A stretch of 64,000 nt of DNA from Burkholderiaceae bacterium (GTDB taxonomy: Bacteria > Pseudomonadota > Gammaproteobacteria > Burkholderiales > Burkholderiaceae_D). Shown here in pieces: positions 37,701 through 46,177 of this stretch (the stretch's first letter is position 1; every line of letters begins with the position of its first letter). The DNA is taken from positions 44,499-108,498 of the forward strand of contig JARLJG010000016.1 in NCBI GenBank assembly GCA_031291325.1. The letters run 5' to 3'. The notes under the pieces are model-generated. The model did no database searches. It was not told the origin of the DNA and saw nothing but the letters and a program-made list of their open reading frames with translations. A program made the translations under genes and the position numbers.

Positions 37701-37941
37701 CGGCGAAGAATTCCTGGTCGTCGCCTGCAATACCGACTTGGCGGGCGCGCAGGAAATGGCGGAAAAATTGCGCAAGAAAGTGGCCGAACACACTTTCCCC
37801 GGCGTCGGCCAGCGCACCGTCAGTGCCGGCGTCACCGCCTTCCGCTCCGGCGACAGTGTTACAGAGATGATGGCGCGCGCCGATCGCGCGCTGTATCGCG
37901 CCAAGACGAACGGCAGAAACCGGGTCGAATGCGAACCTTGA
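34774..37941 (+). CDS. two-component-regulator-propeller diguanylate cyclase
   Basis: About 1055 residues. The start is uncertain: GTG 34744, ATG 34774 or ATG 34828. A hydrophobic export segment (about LLRRWSAIAALAFFAPAWG) precedes repeated propeller blades such as LLWIGTQNGLVSYDG, RLWVGTNNAGLSVYD and IWIGTSSGGLAWL, which form two seven-bladed propellers. A Y_Y_Y domain (near 725-800), one membrane helix (near 850) and a GGDEF domain follow. The active site is GGEEF at 976-980, with an RDVD inhibitory site five residues before it, so the cyclase should be active and product-inhibited. It probably senses a periplasmic ligand and makes c-di-GMP, opposing the EAL protein encoded 5 kb away. Confidence 0.92.
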   Translation: MQSINISPPGPLKKFDCAMAAFLPCALLCRRAPAGARIGRRGFDLLRRWSAIAALAFFAPAWGVTAATPASDFGFSDPYFEMVGDSESIPFGVVTAQAMDAKGLLWIGTQNGLVSYDGYRFNKYTHIANDPGSLAGDFINCIEAGADGRLWVGTNNAGLSVYDPRVNHFVSFHHDATEPASLADEDITAIVTDAVGGHWIGTGKGLDYRPVNGRAFTHYRHDPANPASLVDNRVRALLMDRQGVLWIGGDGGLQRLAPGAGKLESVVPEQSAPDSSGKWQIRSLFQAQDGKIWIGTSSGGLAWLAAGEATPHWAPTDIARAAGKRRSSIRTIAQPRPEEIWLGTFGDGIDIVSAVDGQPLLGLRHDQSNASGLALDIIGSLMADHSGQLWIGTWAGGLQRYAATNRAFRMLHHSANRPEGLSVSDVHSVLPLDDGRILVGAANAGIDILDRGRGLQGGYRAQAGAPGSLPQDIVTTMAKTADGSLWVGTEQSGLFRLPPGASRWQAYALSPKRAKLEVTGIFVTAKGELFVGAEDGLWHWRGEQGGFETYTADDGNPMKTAVYPMQEDGQGRIWAGTQRGLCVLEPGAKVLHVIVADPTQPDSLSANMDSGLLYDREGRLWVATESGLDRLRSWDGKHAQFDHISAQAGQMSQYFGSNLLEDKAGRIWSEDHLFDPASGKMVEITKADGMDIGTSWTGSYARTADGLFLFGGTLGVAVIDPDKFRPWENQPALVATELKINGIAQPLGALEAGLTLTPEQRNFSVEFAALDYSAPQKNRYSYRLLGYDDQWIAADAAHRSANYGNLWPGRYTLQVRGSNRLGAWSSHLLSIPVIVYPAFWQTTWFLALAIVIAASAVYGGYRWRLALLHAKARALQTLVDIRTLELLEKNRELAQIAVTDRLTKLYNRVKLDEQIEEQLARAERYGTSFALVLLDFDLFKSINDSYGHQVGDQVLIACANILSDETRDVDIVGRWGGEEFLVVACNTDLAGAQEMAEKLRKKVAEHTFPGVGQRTVSAGVTAFRSGDSVTEMMARADRALYRAKTNGRNRVECEP

Positions 37942-37944
37942 TGT

Positions 37945-38961
37945 TTAGTGCACCGCCAGCCGCAGCGATTCCGCCATCGCCAAACCGCTCAAATACGCGT
38001 TCTCGATCCGGCCGTTGCCGTCCAATCCGGCCTTGAACCAATCGCCGCAAGCGCCGATGCGCAGCGTGTTGTCCCATAGGCAGTCGCCGGCGATCGGTTG
38101 CACCGCCTGGGCGAAATGCCAGCGATAGACATGCGCATAAATCGGTTGCACTTGCGATCCGGTGGCGACGTGGAATGCCTTCAGCAATTTTTCTTTCGCG
38201 CGTTCCTCGTCGTCGTCGAAATGCTCGACGCTCCAAGCGGGGGATGCGTGCGCGACCCAATGCTCGCCGGCGCGTCGCTGCTGCTTGGAAGCGTCGCGCG
38301 CAATCCAGGCCAGGCGCGACGACTTCACCCATGCGCCATCGTACGGCAAATCCAGTGAATCCTGGAAGCCCAGCATCAAGGCCCAGCATGGCGCGAACCT
38401 GGCCTGCTCGGCCTGCGCCAGCAGTTTCGGCGCGACGCCCAACAACGGCGTCGCCTGGCCGGACGGAATGGCCAGGATCACCGCGTCGAATGGGCCGGCG
38501 GCCTCATCGGCAGGCACCGTGTCCGACACGAGATTGAGCAGCCATTGATCGCCGCGCGCTTCGACGCGCTTGACCAATTGCTCGGTGCGGATGTCCAAGC
38601 CTTGCGCCAACTGCTGTCCCAATGCGCTCATGCCGGGAATGGCGACATAGCGCTGCTTGAGCATTTCTGCGCTGCGCCCGGCCGATTCGGCCTCGCCGTT
38701 TTCCAGCACCACCAATTTGCCATTCCACGCGCTGACCCAACCGGCCTTGCGCCAGCCGACGATCGCATTCTTGAAGGCGTCGCTGCTGGCGGTGAAGTAT
38801 TGCGCGCCATGATCGAAGCCGCCCAATTCGGTCTGGCGCGTTCCCATGCGTCCGCAGATTTCGCGCTCTTTTTCATAGACGACGACTTGATTGCCTTGCT
38901 CTTGAAGCTGGCGAGCGCAGATCAGACCGGCCAGGCCGGCACCGACAATGGCGATATGCAT
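37945..38961 (-). CDS. FAD-dependent amine oxidoreductase, renalase-like
   Basis: 338 residues. The N-terminus IAIVGAGLAGLICARQLQEQGNQVVVYEK is the dinucleotide-binding fold, and GRMGTRQTELGGFDHGAQYF is the following FAD loop found in renalase-like proteins. The C-terminal IGACGDWFKAGLDGNGRIENAYLSG is the FAD pyrophosphate-binding end. Related proteins oxidise isomeric dihydro-NAD(P) or amines; the substrate here is not established. AAGG precedes the ATG by eight bases. It converges with the propeller gene, three bases from its stop. Confidence 0.88.
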   Translation of the reverse strand: MHIAIVGAGLAGLICARQLQEQGNQVVVYEKEREICGRMGTRQTELGGFDHGAQYFTASSDAFKNAIVGWRKAGWVSAWNGKLVVLENGEAESAGRSAEMLKQRYVAIPGMSALGQQLAQGLDIRTEQLVKRVEARGDQWLLNLVSDTVPADEAAGPFDAVILAIPSGQATPLLGVAPKLLAQAEQARFAPCWALMLGFQDSLDLPYDGAWVKSSRLAWIARDASKQQRRAGEHWVAHASPAWSVEHFDDDEERAKEKLLKAFHVATGSQVQPIYAHVYRWHFAQAVQPIAGDCLWDNTLRIGACGDWFKAGLDGNGRIENAYLSGLAMAESLRLAVH

Positions 38962-39270
38962 GGAAATTTCCTTAAAATTGGCAGGTCGTTAGCGGCCTGC
39001 GGGACGACGAAGCGCGCGCTGCGCGTTCGTCTGCGATGAAAAGCTGGGCAATAGCGGGAGTAATCGAAGCGAGGAAAATACGGTGCGCCAACACGGCGCA
39101 GGATCAACCCCCACTGTCGAATCCGATGGAATTGAATGCTGTCGGACGGCCGGTGGATAAGGCACAGGCCGTCCCCGGCATCGGCTGGGCGCGCAAAAAA
39201 GTCCACCTCGATCAAGCGCAGGGGCGTTACGCGCAGTTGCATCTGATCGGGATTTGCGTCGGTATGCAGG
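38962..39270. other. intergenic region without a supported gene
   Basis: About 309 bases between the CBS gene (its 3' side) and the amine oxidoreductase. A minus-strand frame across it encodes patches such as RLIEVDFFARPADAGDG but has no good start and overlaps both neighbours, so it is not called. The palindromic GCGCGCTGCGCG-type stretch near 39011 may be a weak stem. Confidence 0.5.
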
Positions 39271-39720
39271 TTATTCGTTTTCGCCCTCTGCCGGCCAATC
39301 GCGGATATACGCCTTGAGCATCTTGTTTTCAAAGCTTTGCGCTTCCAGCACTGCCTTGGCGACATCGTAAAACGATATAACGCCTTGCAACACCTTGGCA
39401 TTCATCACCGGCACATAGCGCGCGTGGTGCTCCAGCATCAGGCGCCGCACTTCATTGACTTCGGTATCGGGCGTGATCGTGATCGGCTGGTCGTTCATGT
39501 GCTTGCGCACCGTGTCGAGCCCGACCGTTCCCCGGTTCTCCTGGATGACCTTGATGACTTCGCGAAAGGTCAGCATGCCGACCAATTCGCCCAGTTCCAG
39601 CACCGCCACCGAGCCGATGTCCCGCTCTGCCATCACATTGACCGCATCGAGCAAGGACTCATCCGGCGTCACGGTATAAAGGCCTGCGCCTTTGACCTCG
39701 AGGATTTCGGATACTTTCAT
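39271..39720 (-). CDS. CBS-domain pair protein
   Basis: 149 residues made of two CBS domains: about 1-62 (VSEILEVKGAGLYTVTPDESLLDAVNVMAERDIGSVAVLE) and 70-135 (VRKHMNDQPITITPDTEVNEVRRLMLEHHARYVPVMN). Stand-alone CBS pairs bind adenine nucleotides and regulate partners that cannot be read from sequence. AGGA lies eight bases before the ATG. It is divergent from the sulfhydrylase gene. Confidence 0.93.
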   Translation of the reverse strand: MKVSEILEVKGAGLYTVTPDESLLDAVNVMAERDIGSVAVLELGELVGMLTFREVIKVIQENRGTVGLDTVRKHMNDQPITITPDTEVNEVRRLMLEHHARYVPVMNAKVLQGVISFYDVAKAVLEAQSFENKMLKAYIRDWPAEGENE

Positions 39721-39955
39721 TGTTCTATCCTGTCCGTTTTTTTGTATTTAGTGCTCCAATGTAGCCTAAGCGCAAAGAAAAATCCAGCGCAGACAAACGA
39801 ATGCGCGCGCTGCGCGAAAATTCCCGGCGCTCTTGATCCGACCGGGTTTCGGCGACGCGCATTCAATGCTACGATTCGCACCATCGCGTATTTAAACAAT
39901 GCTGCAGTACAGCAAAACGCAACGACCCCACGCTACGACAGGAGCACACCCCACC

Positions 39956-41266
39956 ATGAGCGGTCCCAACTACCCCGGTTTCGATACCCTGGCGCTGCAT
40001 GCCGGCGCCGCGCCGGACCCAGCCACCGGCGCGCGCGCCACGCCGATTTACCTGACCAGCGCCTACGTGTTCAAGGATTCCGACCACGCCGCGTCGCTAT
40101 TCAACATGGAGCGCGCCGGCCATGTCTACTCGCGCATTTCCAACCCGACCAATGCGGTGCTGGAAGAGCGCATCGCGGCACTCGAAGGCGGCGTGGCCGG
40201 CATCGCGGTGGCCAGCGGGCAAGCCGCCTTGCATCTCGGCCTGGCCACCATCGCCGGCGCCGGCTCGCACGTGGTGGCGTCGCGCGCGCTGTACGGCGGT
40301 TCGCAAAACCTGCTGGCGTATACGATGAAGCGCTTCGGCATCGAGACCACCTTCGTCGATCCGCGCGACCTCGACGCCTGGCGCGCGGCGATCCGACCCA
40401 ACACCAAGGTCTTGTTCGGCGAAACGCTGGGCAACCCCGGCCTGGACGTGTTGAACATCCCCAAGATCGCCGCCATCGCGCACGAGCATTACCTGCCGCT
40501 GATGGTCGATTCGACCTTCACCACGCCCTACCTGTTGAAACCGTTCGCGCACGGCGCCGATTTGATTTTCCATTCCGCCACCAAGTTCCTGTGCGGACAC
40601 GGCACCGCAATCGGCGGCTTGCTGGTCGACGGCGGCGCGTTCGACTGGCAGCAGGCGCACGACAAGACCGGGCATTTCGGCGAATTATGCGAGCCGTACG
40701 ACGGCTTCCACGGCATGGTGTTCGCGGAAGAATCGAGCGTCGCGCCGTTCTCGCTGCGCGCCCGGCGCGAAGGCTTGCGCGACTTCGGCGCGGCAATGAG
40801 TCCGCACAACGCGTTCGCCATCCTGCAAGGGGTGGAAACGCTGGCGCTGCGCATGGAAAAGCATGTCGCCAATACGCGCAAGGTGGTCGAATTCCTGGTC
40901 GCGCACGCGGCGGTGGAATCGGTTTCCTATCCCGAACTGGTCTCGCACCCGGATCACGCGTTGGCGAAGTCGCTGTTGCCCAAGGGCTGCGGCGCAGTAT
41001 TCTCGTTCAACATCAAGGGCAATCGCGCAGCCGGACGACGCTTCGTCGAATCGCTGGCCGTGTTCTCGCATCTGGCCAATGTCGGCGACGCCAAGTCGCT
41101 GGTGATTCACCCAGCCTCGACCACCCATTTCCGCGTGCCGCCCGAGCAACTGGCCGCCGCTGGCCTGACCGAAGGCACGATGCGGCTGTCGGTCGGCTTG
41201 GAAGACGTGGACGACTTGATCGAAGATTTAGGGCGCGGCTTGAAAGCCTCGCAAAAGGGAGCCTGA
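39956..41266 (+). CDS. O-acetyl/O-succinylhomoserine sulfhydrylase-type PLP enzyme
   Basis: 436 residues from ATG 39956, with GGAG twelve bases upstream. Cys/Met PLP family of the longer MetY type: YSRISNPTNAVLEERIAALEGG, MVDSTFTTPYLLKPFAHGAD, and the PLP lysine in FHSATKFLCGHGTAIGG. The HFGELCEPYDGFHGMVF insertion and HPASTTHFRV are typical of O-acetylhomoserine aminocarboxypropyltransferases, which use sulfide or methanethiol. It is the second Cys/Met PLP enzyme in this window; no riboswitch-like leader was seen here. An alpha/beta hydrolase starts one base after its stop. Confidence 0.92.
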   Translation: MSGPNYPGFDTLALHAGAAPDPATGARATPIYLTSAYVFKDSDHAASLFNMERAGHVYSRISNPTNAVLEERIAALEGGVAGIAVASGQAALHLGLATIAGAGSHVVASRALYGGSQNLLAYTMKRFGIETTFVDPRDLDAWRAAIRPNTKVLFGETLGNPGLDVLNIPKIAAIAHEHYLPLMVDSTFTTPYLLKPFAHGADLIFHSATKFLCGHGTAIGGLLVDGGAFDWQQAHDKTGHFGELCEPYDGFHGMVFAEESSVAPFSLRARREGLRDFGAAMSPHNAFAILQGVETLALRMEKHVANTRKVVEFLVAHAAVESVSYPELVSHPDHALAKSLLPKGCGAVFSFNIKGNRAAGRRFVESLAVFSHLANVGDAKSLVIHPASTTHFRVPPEQLAAAGLTEGTMRLSVGLEDVDDLIEDLGRGLKASQKGA

Positions 41267-41267
41267 C

Positions 41268-42074
41268 ATGCTGTTGAAAATCGACGGCCACGATGCCTAT
41301 TGCTATACCGGCGGCAAGCCTTTCGACGCCGCCTTGCCGACCGTGGTCTTCATCCACGGCGCGCAAAACGATCATTCGGTCTGGATCTTGCAGACCCGCT
41401 ATTTCGCCCACCACGGATTCAGTGTGCTGGCAGTCGACTTGCCCGGTCATGGCCGCAGCCAAGGGCCGGCGCTGACCTCGGTCGAAGCGATGACCGGCTG
41501 GCTGTTGCGCGTGCTCGATGCGGCCGGCGTGCAGTCAGCCAGCCTGATCGGCCACAGCATGGGGTCACTGATTGCCTTGGAGACGCAGGCCAGGGCGCCG
41601 GCGCGCGTCGCCAAGCTGGCGCTGGTCGGCACCGCCTATCCGATGAAAGTGTCGGACACGCTGCTCAACGCGGCCTTGAACGACGAACAGAGCGCCATCG
41701 ACATGGTCAACATCTGGTCGCACTCGTCGATTACGCAAAAGCCATCTTTCCCCGGCCCCGGCTTTTACGTGACCGGCGGCGCGCAACGCCTGATGCAGCA
41801 TATCTCGCGCCACAGCGACGAAAAGGTCTTTTACATCGACTTCTCCGCCTGCAACGCCTACGCCAACGGCGAAGCGGCAGCGCAACAAGTCACCTGCCCT
41901 ACCCTGTTCCTATTGGGAAAACGCGACATGATGACCCCACCCAAGGCCACCGCGACCTTGACCAAGGCCATCCCCGCCGCCAAGATCGTGCAGTTGGAAA
42001 ACTGCGGGCACGATTTGATGGGGGAACAGCCGGATGCGGTGTTGGACAACCTGTTTGGATTTGTGGGGCGATGA
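41268..42074 (+). CDS. alpha/beta hydrolase
   Basis: 268 residues. VVFIHGAQNDHSVW is the oxyanion-hole strand, LIGHSMGSLIAL holds the nucleophile serine, LFLLGKRDMMTPP the acid region, and LENCGHDLMGEQP the catalytic histidine. It is in an operon with the sulfhydrylase gene (one-base gap, GGGAG before its ATG). The pairing suggests a role linked to homoserine-ester or thioester chemistry, but no substrate can be named. Confidence 0.9.
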   Translation: MLLKIDGHDAYCYTGGKPFDAALPTVVFIHGAQNDHSVWILQTRYFAHHGFSVLAVDLPGHGRSQGPALTSVEAMTGWLLRVLDAAGVQSASLIGHSMGSLIALETQARAPARVAKLALVGTAYPMKVSDTLLNAALNDEQSAIDMVNIWSHSSITQKPSFPGPGFYVTGGAQRLMQHISRHSDEKVFYIDFSACNAYANGEAAAQQVTCPTLFLLGKRDMMTPPKATATLTKAIPAAKIVQLENCGHDLMGEQPDAVLDNLFGFVGR

Positions 42075-42095
42075 GGAAAAGGATCAAGCGCCCGC

Positions 42096-42926
42096 TCAAC
42101 TCAACGACACCAACTTCGCCACGCCGAGCAGCGGCCATTCCAATAGCCGCCTGAATGGCTCGAACATCGGAATTGGCCTTAGCAGCATCTTGACCGCGAC
42201 TGCATGCGGGTAGTCGCGGCGCGATTGAACCTTGACCGCCTTGTGATAGCGCTGCCAGTCGGCTTCTTGAAACGGTCGTTCGGGATGGCGCGCTGCGTAC
42301 ACGTGCTTGAAGGCGAGATACGCATCCTGCCCGCCGATATCCCGCATGCGGCGCCAGATGGCGGCGGCGACGGCGCCGAAGCCATGCTTTTCGACCGCAT
42401 TGTAGATCGAAAAATAACGCCGAAAATGCGCGTAGTGCGCAGACTCGTCCGCCGCGATATTGCCGATCATCTGCCGCAGCACCGGCTCGCGCACGTAATT
42501 GTAGATCGCGCGATACATGGTCGTGGTGCCGGTCTCGACGACGCAACGCCCCATCAGTTCCAGGGCCCGCTGCGGCTCCAATTGTTCGACCAGGCAGAAC
42601 GAACTGTATTCCTGCCAGAAGGCGGCGTGGGCCGCATCCCAGTCGAACTCCGGCCAGACCTTGTTGACGTATGCCTTCAGTGCGCGTCCGTGCTGCACCT
42701 CTTCCTCTTGCCACGACTCCTTCAGCCAGGTCGTCACCTCGGCATTGCCGCCAAAATGCGCGATCAGGTTGGCGCTGTATTTATCGGCAAGGATTTCCAC
42801 GAACGAGGCCGAGGCCAGCATGTGGAACAAGAATTCGTTGTCATGCACCGCCTCGGGGTCGACCAGGTCGAAATCGATATCCTCGATCCGCCAGCGCAAG
42901 CGGCTGCTATTTTCCATTTCGGACAT
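42096..42926 (-). CDS. ferritin-like diiron protein (acyl-ACP desaturase-like)
   Basis: 276 residues, mostly helical. Carboxylate and histidine ligands are visible as SFVEILADKY, EEEVQHGRALKAY (ExxH), VVETGTTTMYRAIYNY and AADESAHYAHFRRYF (ExxH), an arrangement like the plant-type stearoyl-ACP desaturase/ferritin superfamily. Such proteins use O2 at a diiron site, but the substrate is unknown. AGGAGG lies eight bases before ATG 42926. It converges with the hydrolase gene. Confidence 0.82.
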   Translation of the reverse strand: MSEMENSSRLRWRIEDIDFDLVDPEAVHDNEFLFHMLASASFVEILADKYSANLIAHFGGNAEVTTWLKESWQEEEVQHGRALKAYVNKVWPEFDWDAAHAAFWQEYSSFCLVEQLEPQRALELMGRCVVETGTTTMYRAIYNYVREPVLRQMIGNIAADESAHYAHFRRYFSIYNAVEKHGFGAVAAAIWRRMRDIGGQDAYLAFKHVYAARHPERPFQEADWQRYHKAVKVQSRRDYPHAVAVKMLLRPIPMFEPFRRLLEWPLLGVAKLVSLS

Positions 42927-43336
42927 CCGGCATTCCTCCTAGTAATAGCAATTTATTAATAGTAAGTGTACCGCAGTCTATGCGTCTGTGCGCAGACACA
43001 CATTTTCGAGGCCGAATTGAGGTTGGAAAAGGCAATTGGCGTCGACCCAGGTTGCAACCGACACGATACAAATTGGGACATGCATCGCAACGCCTGTTCG
43101 AAAAAGGCACAGTCAGGGCATCATCCCCCTCAAGAATGCGGCCTTTTGAAAGCTGTCCAAGCGCTGGCGCCATTCCCCACTCTTGCGTATTGCACGATGT
43201 TACGACCAAATGCGGCTGGCACAGTATGTGCTGAACGCTCCGTGCGTTACGAACATGCCTGTCGATCGGCGCGTCGCCGTTGCATCCGCGATGTGGGCGA
43301 TCGACCAGGAATGCCGGTGGTGAACGCGATCCGGTA
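42927..43336. other. intergenic region between diverging genes
   Basis: About 410 bases. It holds the Shine-Dalgarno and presumably the promoter of the ferritin-like gene and the promoter of the cytochrome pair. Frames on both strands across it have poor composition and no recognisable content. A small palindrome GTCTG/CAGAC lies at about 42985-43000. Confidence 0.5.
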
Positions 43337-44020
43337 ATGGAGGAGCAATTGAACATTTGCGATAACAACGGTAACGGCCAGAAAATATCGCCCGGCTGGT
43401 GGCGCACGACGGGACGGCAGCGGGCGGCGATCCTGCTCGGATGCGCCGGATGGGCCATGAGCGGCTTGGTTGTGGCCCAAAGCGACGACGCGGACAAAGC
43501 GAAGACGATTGTTGCGACCGTCTGTTCCGCATGCCATGGAATGGATGGCAACAGCACGGTGGCGACGTTTCCGAAACTGGCCGGACGCCAACCCGAGTAT
43601 GTGGCGCGCGAGTTGAGAGAGTTCAGCTCCGGCAAGCGCAAGAGCGACATCATGGCGCCCATTGTCGCCACCATCGACCCGGACGATTTCAAGGCGCTGG
43701 GCCAGTATTTCAGCGCGCAGAAACCGACCTCGGAGCCGGTGCTCGACCAGAAGGCCGCCGATGCCGGCAAGAAGCAGTTTCTGGAGGGCGACGAGGCGCA
43801 CGGCGTGCCGTCCTGCGACGCCTGCCACAACACCGATGCCAGCGGCAGCAAGCGCGCGCCGCGATTGGCCGGCCAGCATCGGCAATACCTGATCGATCAG
43901 TTGCATAATTTCCAGAACGACGTGCGCAACTACGAATCGGCGCGTGTCATGCGCGAAGTGGCCAAGCGCCTGAACGACGATCAGATCAAGGCCTTGGCGG
44001 AATATATAACCGGCCTATGA
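43337..44020 (+). CDS. di-haem cytochrome c (c4-like)
   Basis: 227 residues from ATG 43337; the TTG at 43349 has a better-spaced GGAGGAG and may be the true start. After an export segment (RQRAAILLGCAGWAMSGLVVAQS) there are two haem-binding CXXCH motifs: VCSACHGMDGNS near residue 62 and SCDACHNTDASG near residue 159. Each is followed by the PKLAGR/PRLAGQ element of cytochrome c4-type domains. It should carry electrons in the periplasm. A second di-haem cytochrome starts 30 bases after its stop. Confidence 0.92.
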   Translation: MEEQLNICDNNGNGQKISPGWWRTTGRQRAAILLGCAGWAMSGLVVAQSDDADKAKTIVATVCSACHGMDGNSTVATFPKLAGRQPEYVARELREFSSGKRKSDIMAPIVATIDPDDFKALGQYFSAQKPTSEPVLDQKAADAGKKQFLEGDEAHGVPSCDACHNTDASGSKRAPRLAGQHRQYLIDQLHNFQNDVRNYESARVMREVAKRLNDDQIKALAEYITGL

Positions 44021-44049
44021 GGCGGCATGGCATCGACAGGGGAAATATC

Positions 44050-44730
44050 GTGAAGCAAATGATGAAAGCAGCGTTGGTCGTTTTTTTGTGGCCGCTCAGC
44101 GTATTGGCGCAAGATGTAACGCCGGTCAAGGCCGGCGGTGGCGAACACGCATGGAACGAACTTTCCGGCGAAAAATTGGCCGCTCTCAAACGCAAGGGCG
44201 ATGTCGCAAACGGCGAAGAGGCCTTCAGGCTGTGCAAAGGCTGCCACAAAAACGGCGCGGCGGGCAGCACCAGCGGACTGTATCCGCGCCTGGCCGGACA
44301 GCACGCGACGGTGCTGATTGAACAGATGGCCGATATACGCTCCGGCAAGCGCCAGAATCCCACGATGCAGCCGTTTATCGGCAATCATGTGCTGACGACG
44401 CAAGACATGAGCGACATCGCCGCCTACCTGCAGACGTTGCCGATTCCGCCCAATCTGGGCAAGGGCGCGGGAAAAATGCTGGCGCGCGGCAAGGAGCTCT
44501 ATGCGCGGGATTGCGCGACCTGCCACGGCGACAAAGGCCAAGGCGATGCGGAGAAGTTCTACCCGCTGGTGGCCGGGCAGCATTTCAAATACCTGTTGCG
44601 CGAAGAAACATTCATCCGCAGCGAAAGCCGTGGCAACGCCAACCCCGACATGGTGAAGGTGATCAAACTCTACAACGACGACGATCTCGACGCGGTGGCG
44701 GATTACATTTCCCGGCTGCCGCCGCCTTGA
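44050..44730 (+). CDS. di-haem cytochrome c (c4-like)
   Basis: 226 residues from GTG 44050, with GGGGA six bases upstream. The signal peptide ends in SVLAQ. Haem motifs are LCKGCHKNGAAG near residue 64 and DCATCHGDKGQG near residue 159, with YPRLAGQH and YPLVAGQH after them. The protein is related to the upstream gene but not a recent copy. The pair probably supplies an oxidase or dehydrogenase that is not encoded in the window. Confidence 0.92.
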   Translation: MKQMMKAALVVFLWPLSVLAQDVTPVKAGGGEHAWNELSGEKLAALKRKGDVANGEEAFRLCKGCHKNGAAGSTSGLYPRLAGQHATVLIEQMADIRSGKRQNPTMQPFIGNHVLTTQDMSDIAAYLQTLPIPPNLGKGAGKMLARGKELYARDCATCHGDKGQGDAEKFYPLVAGQHFKYLLREETFIRSESRGNANPDMVKVIKLYNDDDLDAVADYISRLPPP

Positions 44731-44862
44731 TTGGTCGCGCAATCAAGGGGGCCGGGCAACATGCCTGATTTTTTCACCGACAAATCCGATGCGCGGCCCG
44801 GCGCCGCCGATATCGCGCGCTTCGTTCGGCGGCGAAGACGCGCCTTTTCGCCATCGATTCCC

Positions 44863-46155
44863 TCAACCGTTTTGCAAGCGATGAAAAATCGCATCGTACG
44901 GCCCGATATGCGTCGGCGATTTCCACGTGGCGTCGCGCAGGCTGGCTTGTATCTGGTTCTCGACCCCCAGCAGCACCGCGAAGATCGCCATGCGCACCGG
45001 GATGCCGTTGTCGGTTTGGCGGAAGATGGCCAGGCGCGGATCGCGGTTCAGGTCGGTGCTTAAATCGTTGGCGCCGGCGCGGCTGTCGCGCGGCAGCGGA
45101 TGCATGACGAAGGTGTCCGGGTTGCAGGCGCTGTCGAGCATTTCCAGATTGACTTGCAGATCGGTGCTGTAGCCTTCGATCTCTTCGCCGGAAAAACGCT
45201 CTTTCTGGATGCGCGTCGCGTACAACACGTCGACGTCCTGCAAACCGCTGCGCAGCGATTGCGACTGCACGATGGTGTGGCCGCGACTGGCCACCAGGTC
45301 GAGGATGCCGGCGGGCATTTCCAGCGCAGTCGGCGCCACCAGCGTGAATTTGATGCCGCGAAACAGCGACAGCAACTTGATCAGCGAATGCACGGTGCGG
45401 CCATACTTGAGGTCGCCGACCAGCGCGATGTGGGCGCCGTCGATTTGCTTGTCCAGTCGGGCGAATTCCTTGCGGATCGTGTACAGGTCGAGCAAGGCCT
45501 GGCTCGGATGTTCGCCGGGGCCGTCGCCGCCGTTGATGACCGGGATATTGGTGGCGTCGGCAAATTCTGCGACCGAGCCTTTGTCCGGGTGGCGCACCAC
45601 CATCGCGTCGACGTAGCCGCTCATCACGCGGCTGGTGTCGTAGATCGATTCGCCCTTGGCCATCGACGAGAAGGTGAAGCCTGTCGTGTCGCACACCGAG
45701 CCGCCCAGGCGGCAAAACGCGGTGCCGAAGCTGACGCGGGTGCGCGTGCTGGCTTCAAAAAATAGATTGCCCAGCACCGCGCCTTCCAGCACGCGCGTGA
45801 CCTTTTGGCGGCGCGCGATCGGCTCCATCGTTTCCGCGATTGCCAGCAATTCCTCGACCGATTCGCGGTTGAATTGCTCGACTGAAATCAGTTGCGGCTT
45901 GCCGTTGTACGACATCCGGCTTGCCAAATCAGTATGTGCGCTTTGCGTATATTTTTGATTCCGTGCGTCTTGCTGCAAAATCTCTTGAATGAATTTTTCC
46001 ACCACGCTCGGCATCGCCCGGAATTCGTTCGAATTCTCAGGCAGCAACCAAGTATCGAGAGTCCTGCGCTTGATCGCCAAGCGTTCGGCAAACACATCGC
46101 GGGTCATGTTGAGGCTCTGCATCGCATCGCGCAGCAGGGTTTGTTGGGTCGTCAT
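44863..46155 (-). CDS. pyrB: aspartate carbamoyltransferase with N-terminal helix-turn-helix
   Basis: 430 residues against about 310 for a classical PyrB. Residues 1-60 (LLRDAMQSLNMTRDVFAERLAIKRRTLDTWLLP...) look like a helix-turn-helix DNA-binding domain. The catalytic domain follows with all expected motifs: FFEASTRTRVSF for carbamoyl phosphate, MAKGESIYDT with the catalytic lysine, GGDGPGEHPSQALLDLYT, GDLKYGRTVHS and VMHPLPR. The enzyme condenses carbamoyl phosphate and aspartate in pyrimidine synthesis. The start at 46155 has AAAGGA upstream. Two similar palindromic sites, one over the -10 box and one inside the gene, suggest self-repression. No pyrI or pyrC is adjacent. Confidence 0.92.
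   Translation of the reverse strand: MTTQQTLLRDAMQSLNMTRDVFAERLAIKRRTLDTWLLPENSNEFRAMPSVVEKFIQEILQQDARNQKYTQSAHTDLASRMSYNGKPQLISVEQFNRESVEELLAIAETMEPIARRQKVTRVLEGAVLGNLFFEASTRTRVSFGTAFCRLGGSVCDTTGFTFSSMAKGESIYDTSRVMSGYVDAMVVRHPDKGSVAEFADATNIPVINGGDGPGEHPSQALLDLYTIRKEFARLDKQIDGAHIALVGDLKYGRTVHSLIKLLSLFRGIKFTLVAPTALEMPAGILDLVASRGHTIVQSQSLRSGLQDVDVLYATRIQKERFSGEEIEGYSTDLQVNLEMLDSACNPDTFVMHPLPRDSRAGANDLSTDLNRDPRLAIFRQTDNGIPVRMAIFAVLLGVENQIQASLRDATWKSPTHIGPYDAIFHRLQNG
45934..45953. promoter_or_regulatory. intragenic operator-like site in the HTH-ATCase gene
   Basis: The plus strand reads atgtgcgctttgcgtatatt, identical at 18 of 20 positions to the site over the promoter 244 bp away. It falls in codons 68-74 of the ATCase gene, in the linker between the HTH and catalytic parts, where protein constraint is likely to be low. 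Confidence 0.5.
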
Positions 46156-46177
46156 GGCGGGATTCCTTTCGGTTGAA

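Noticed and set aside
39721-39955. Possible second SAM riboswitch before the sulfhydrylase gene
   Set aside because: The leader lacks the GATTTG, CTTGC and CGCTAAAAAGG blocks, and no P1 pairing was found.
42907-43851. Minus-strand frame of 314 codons over the first cytochrome
   Set aside because: It is antisense to a cytochrome with two CXXCH motifs and a signal peptide. The overlap with the intergenic region has no supporting features.
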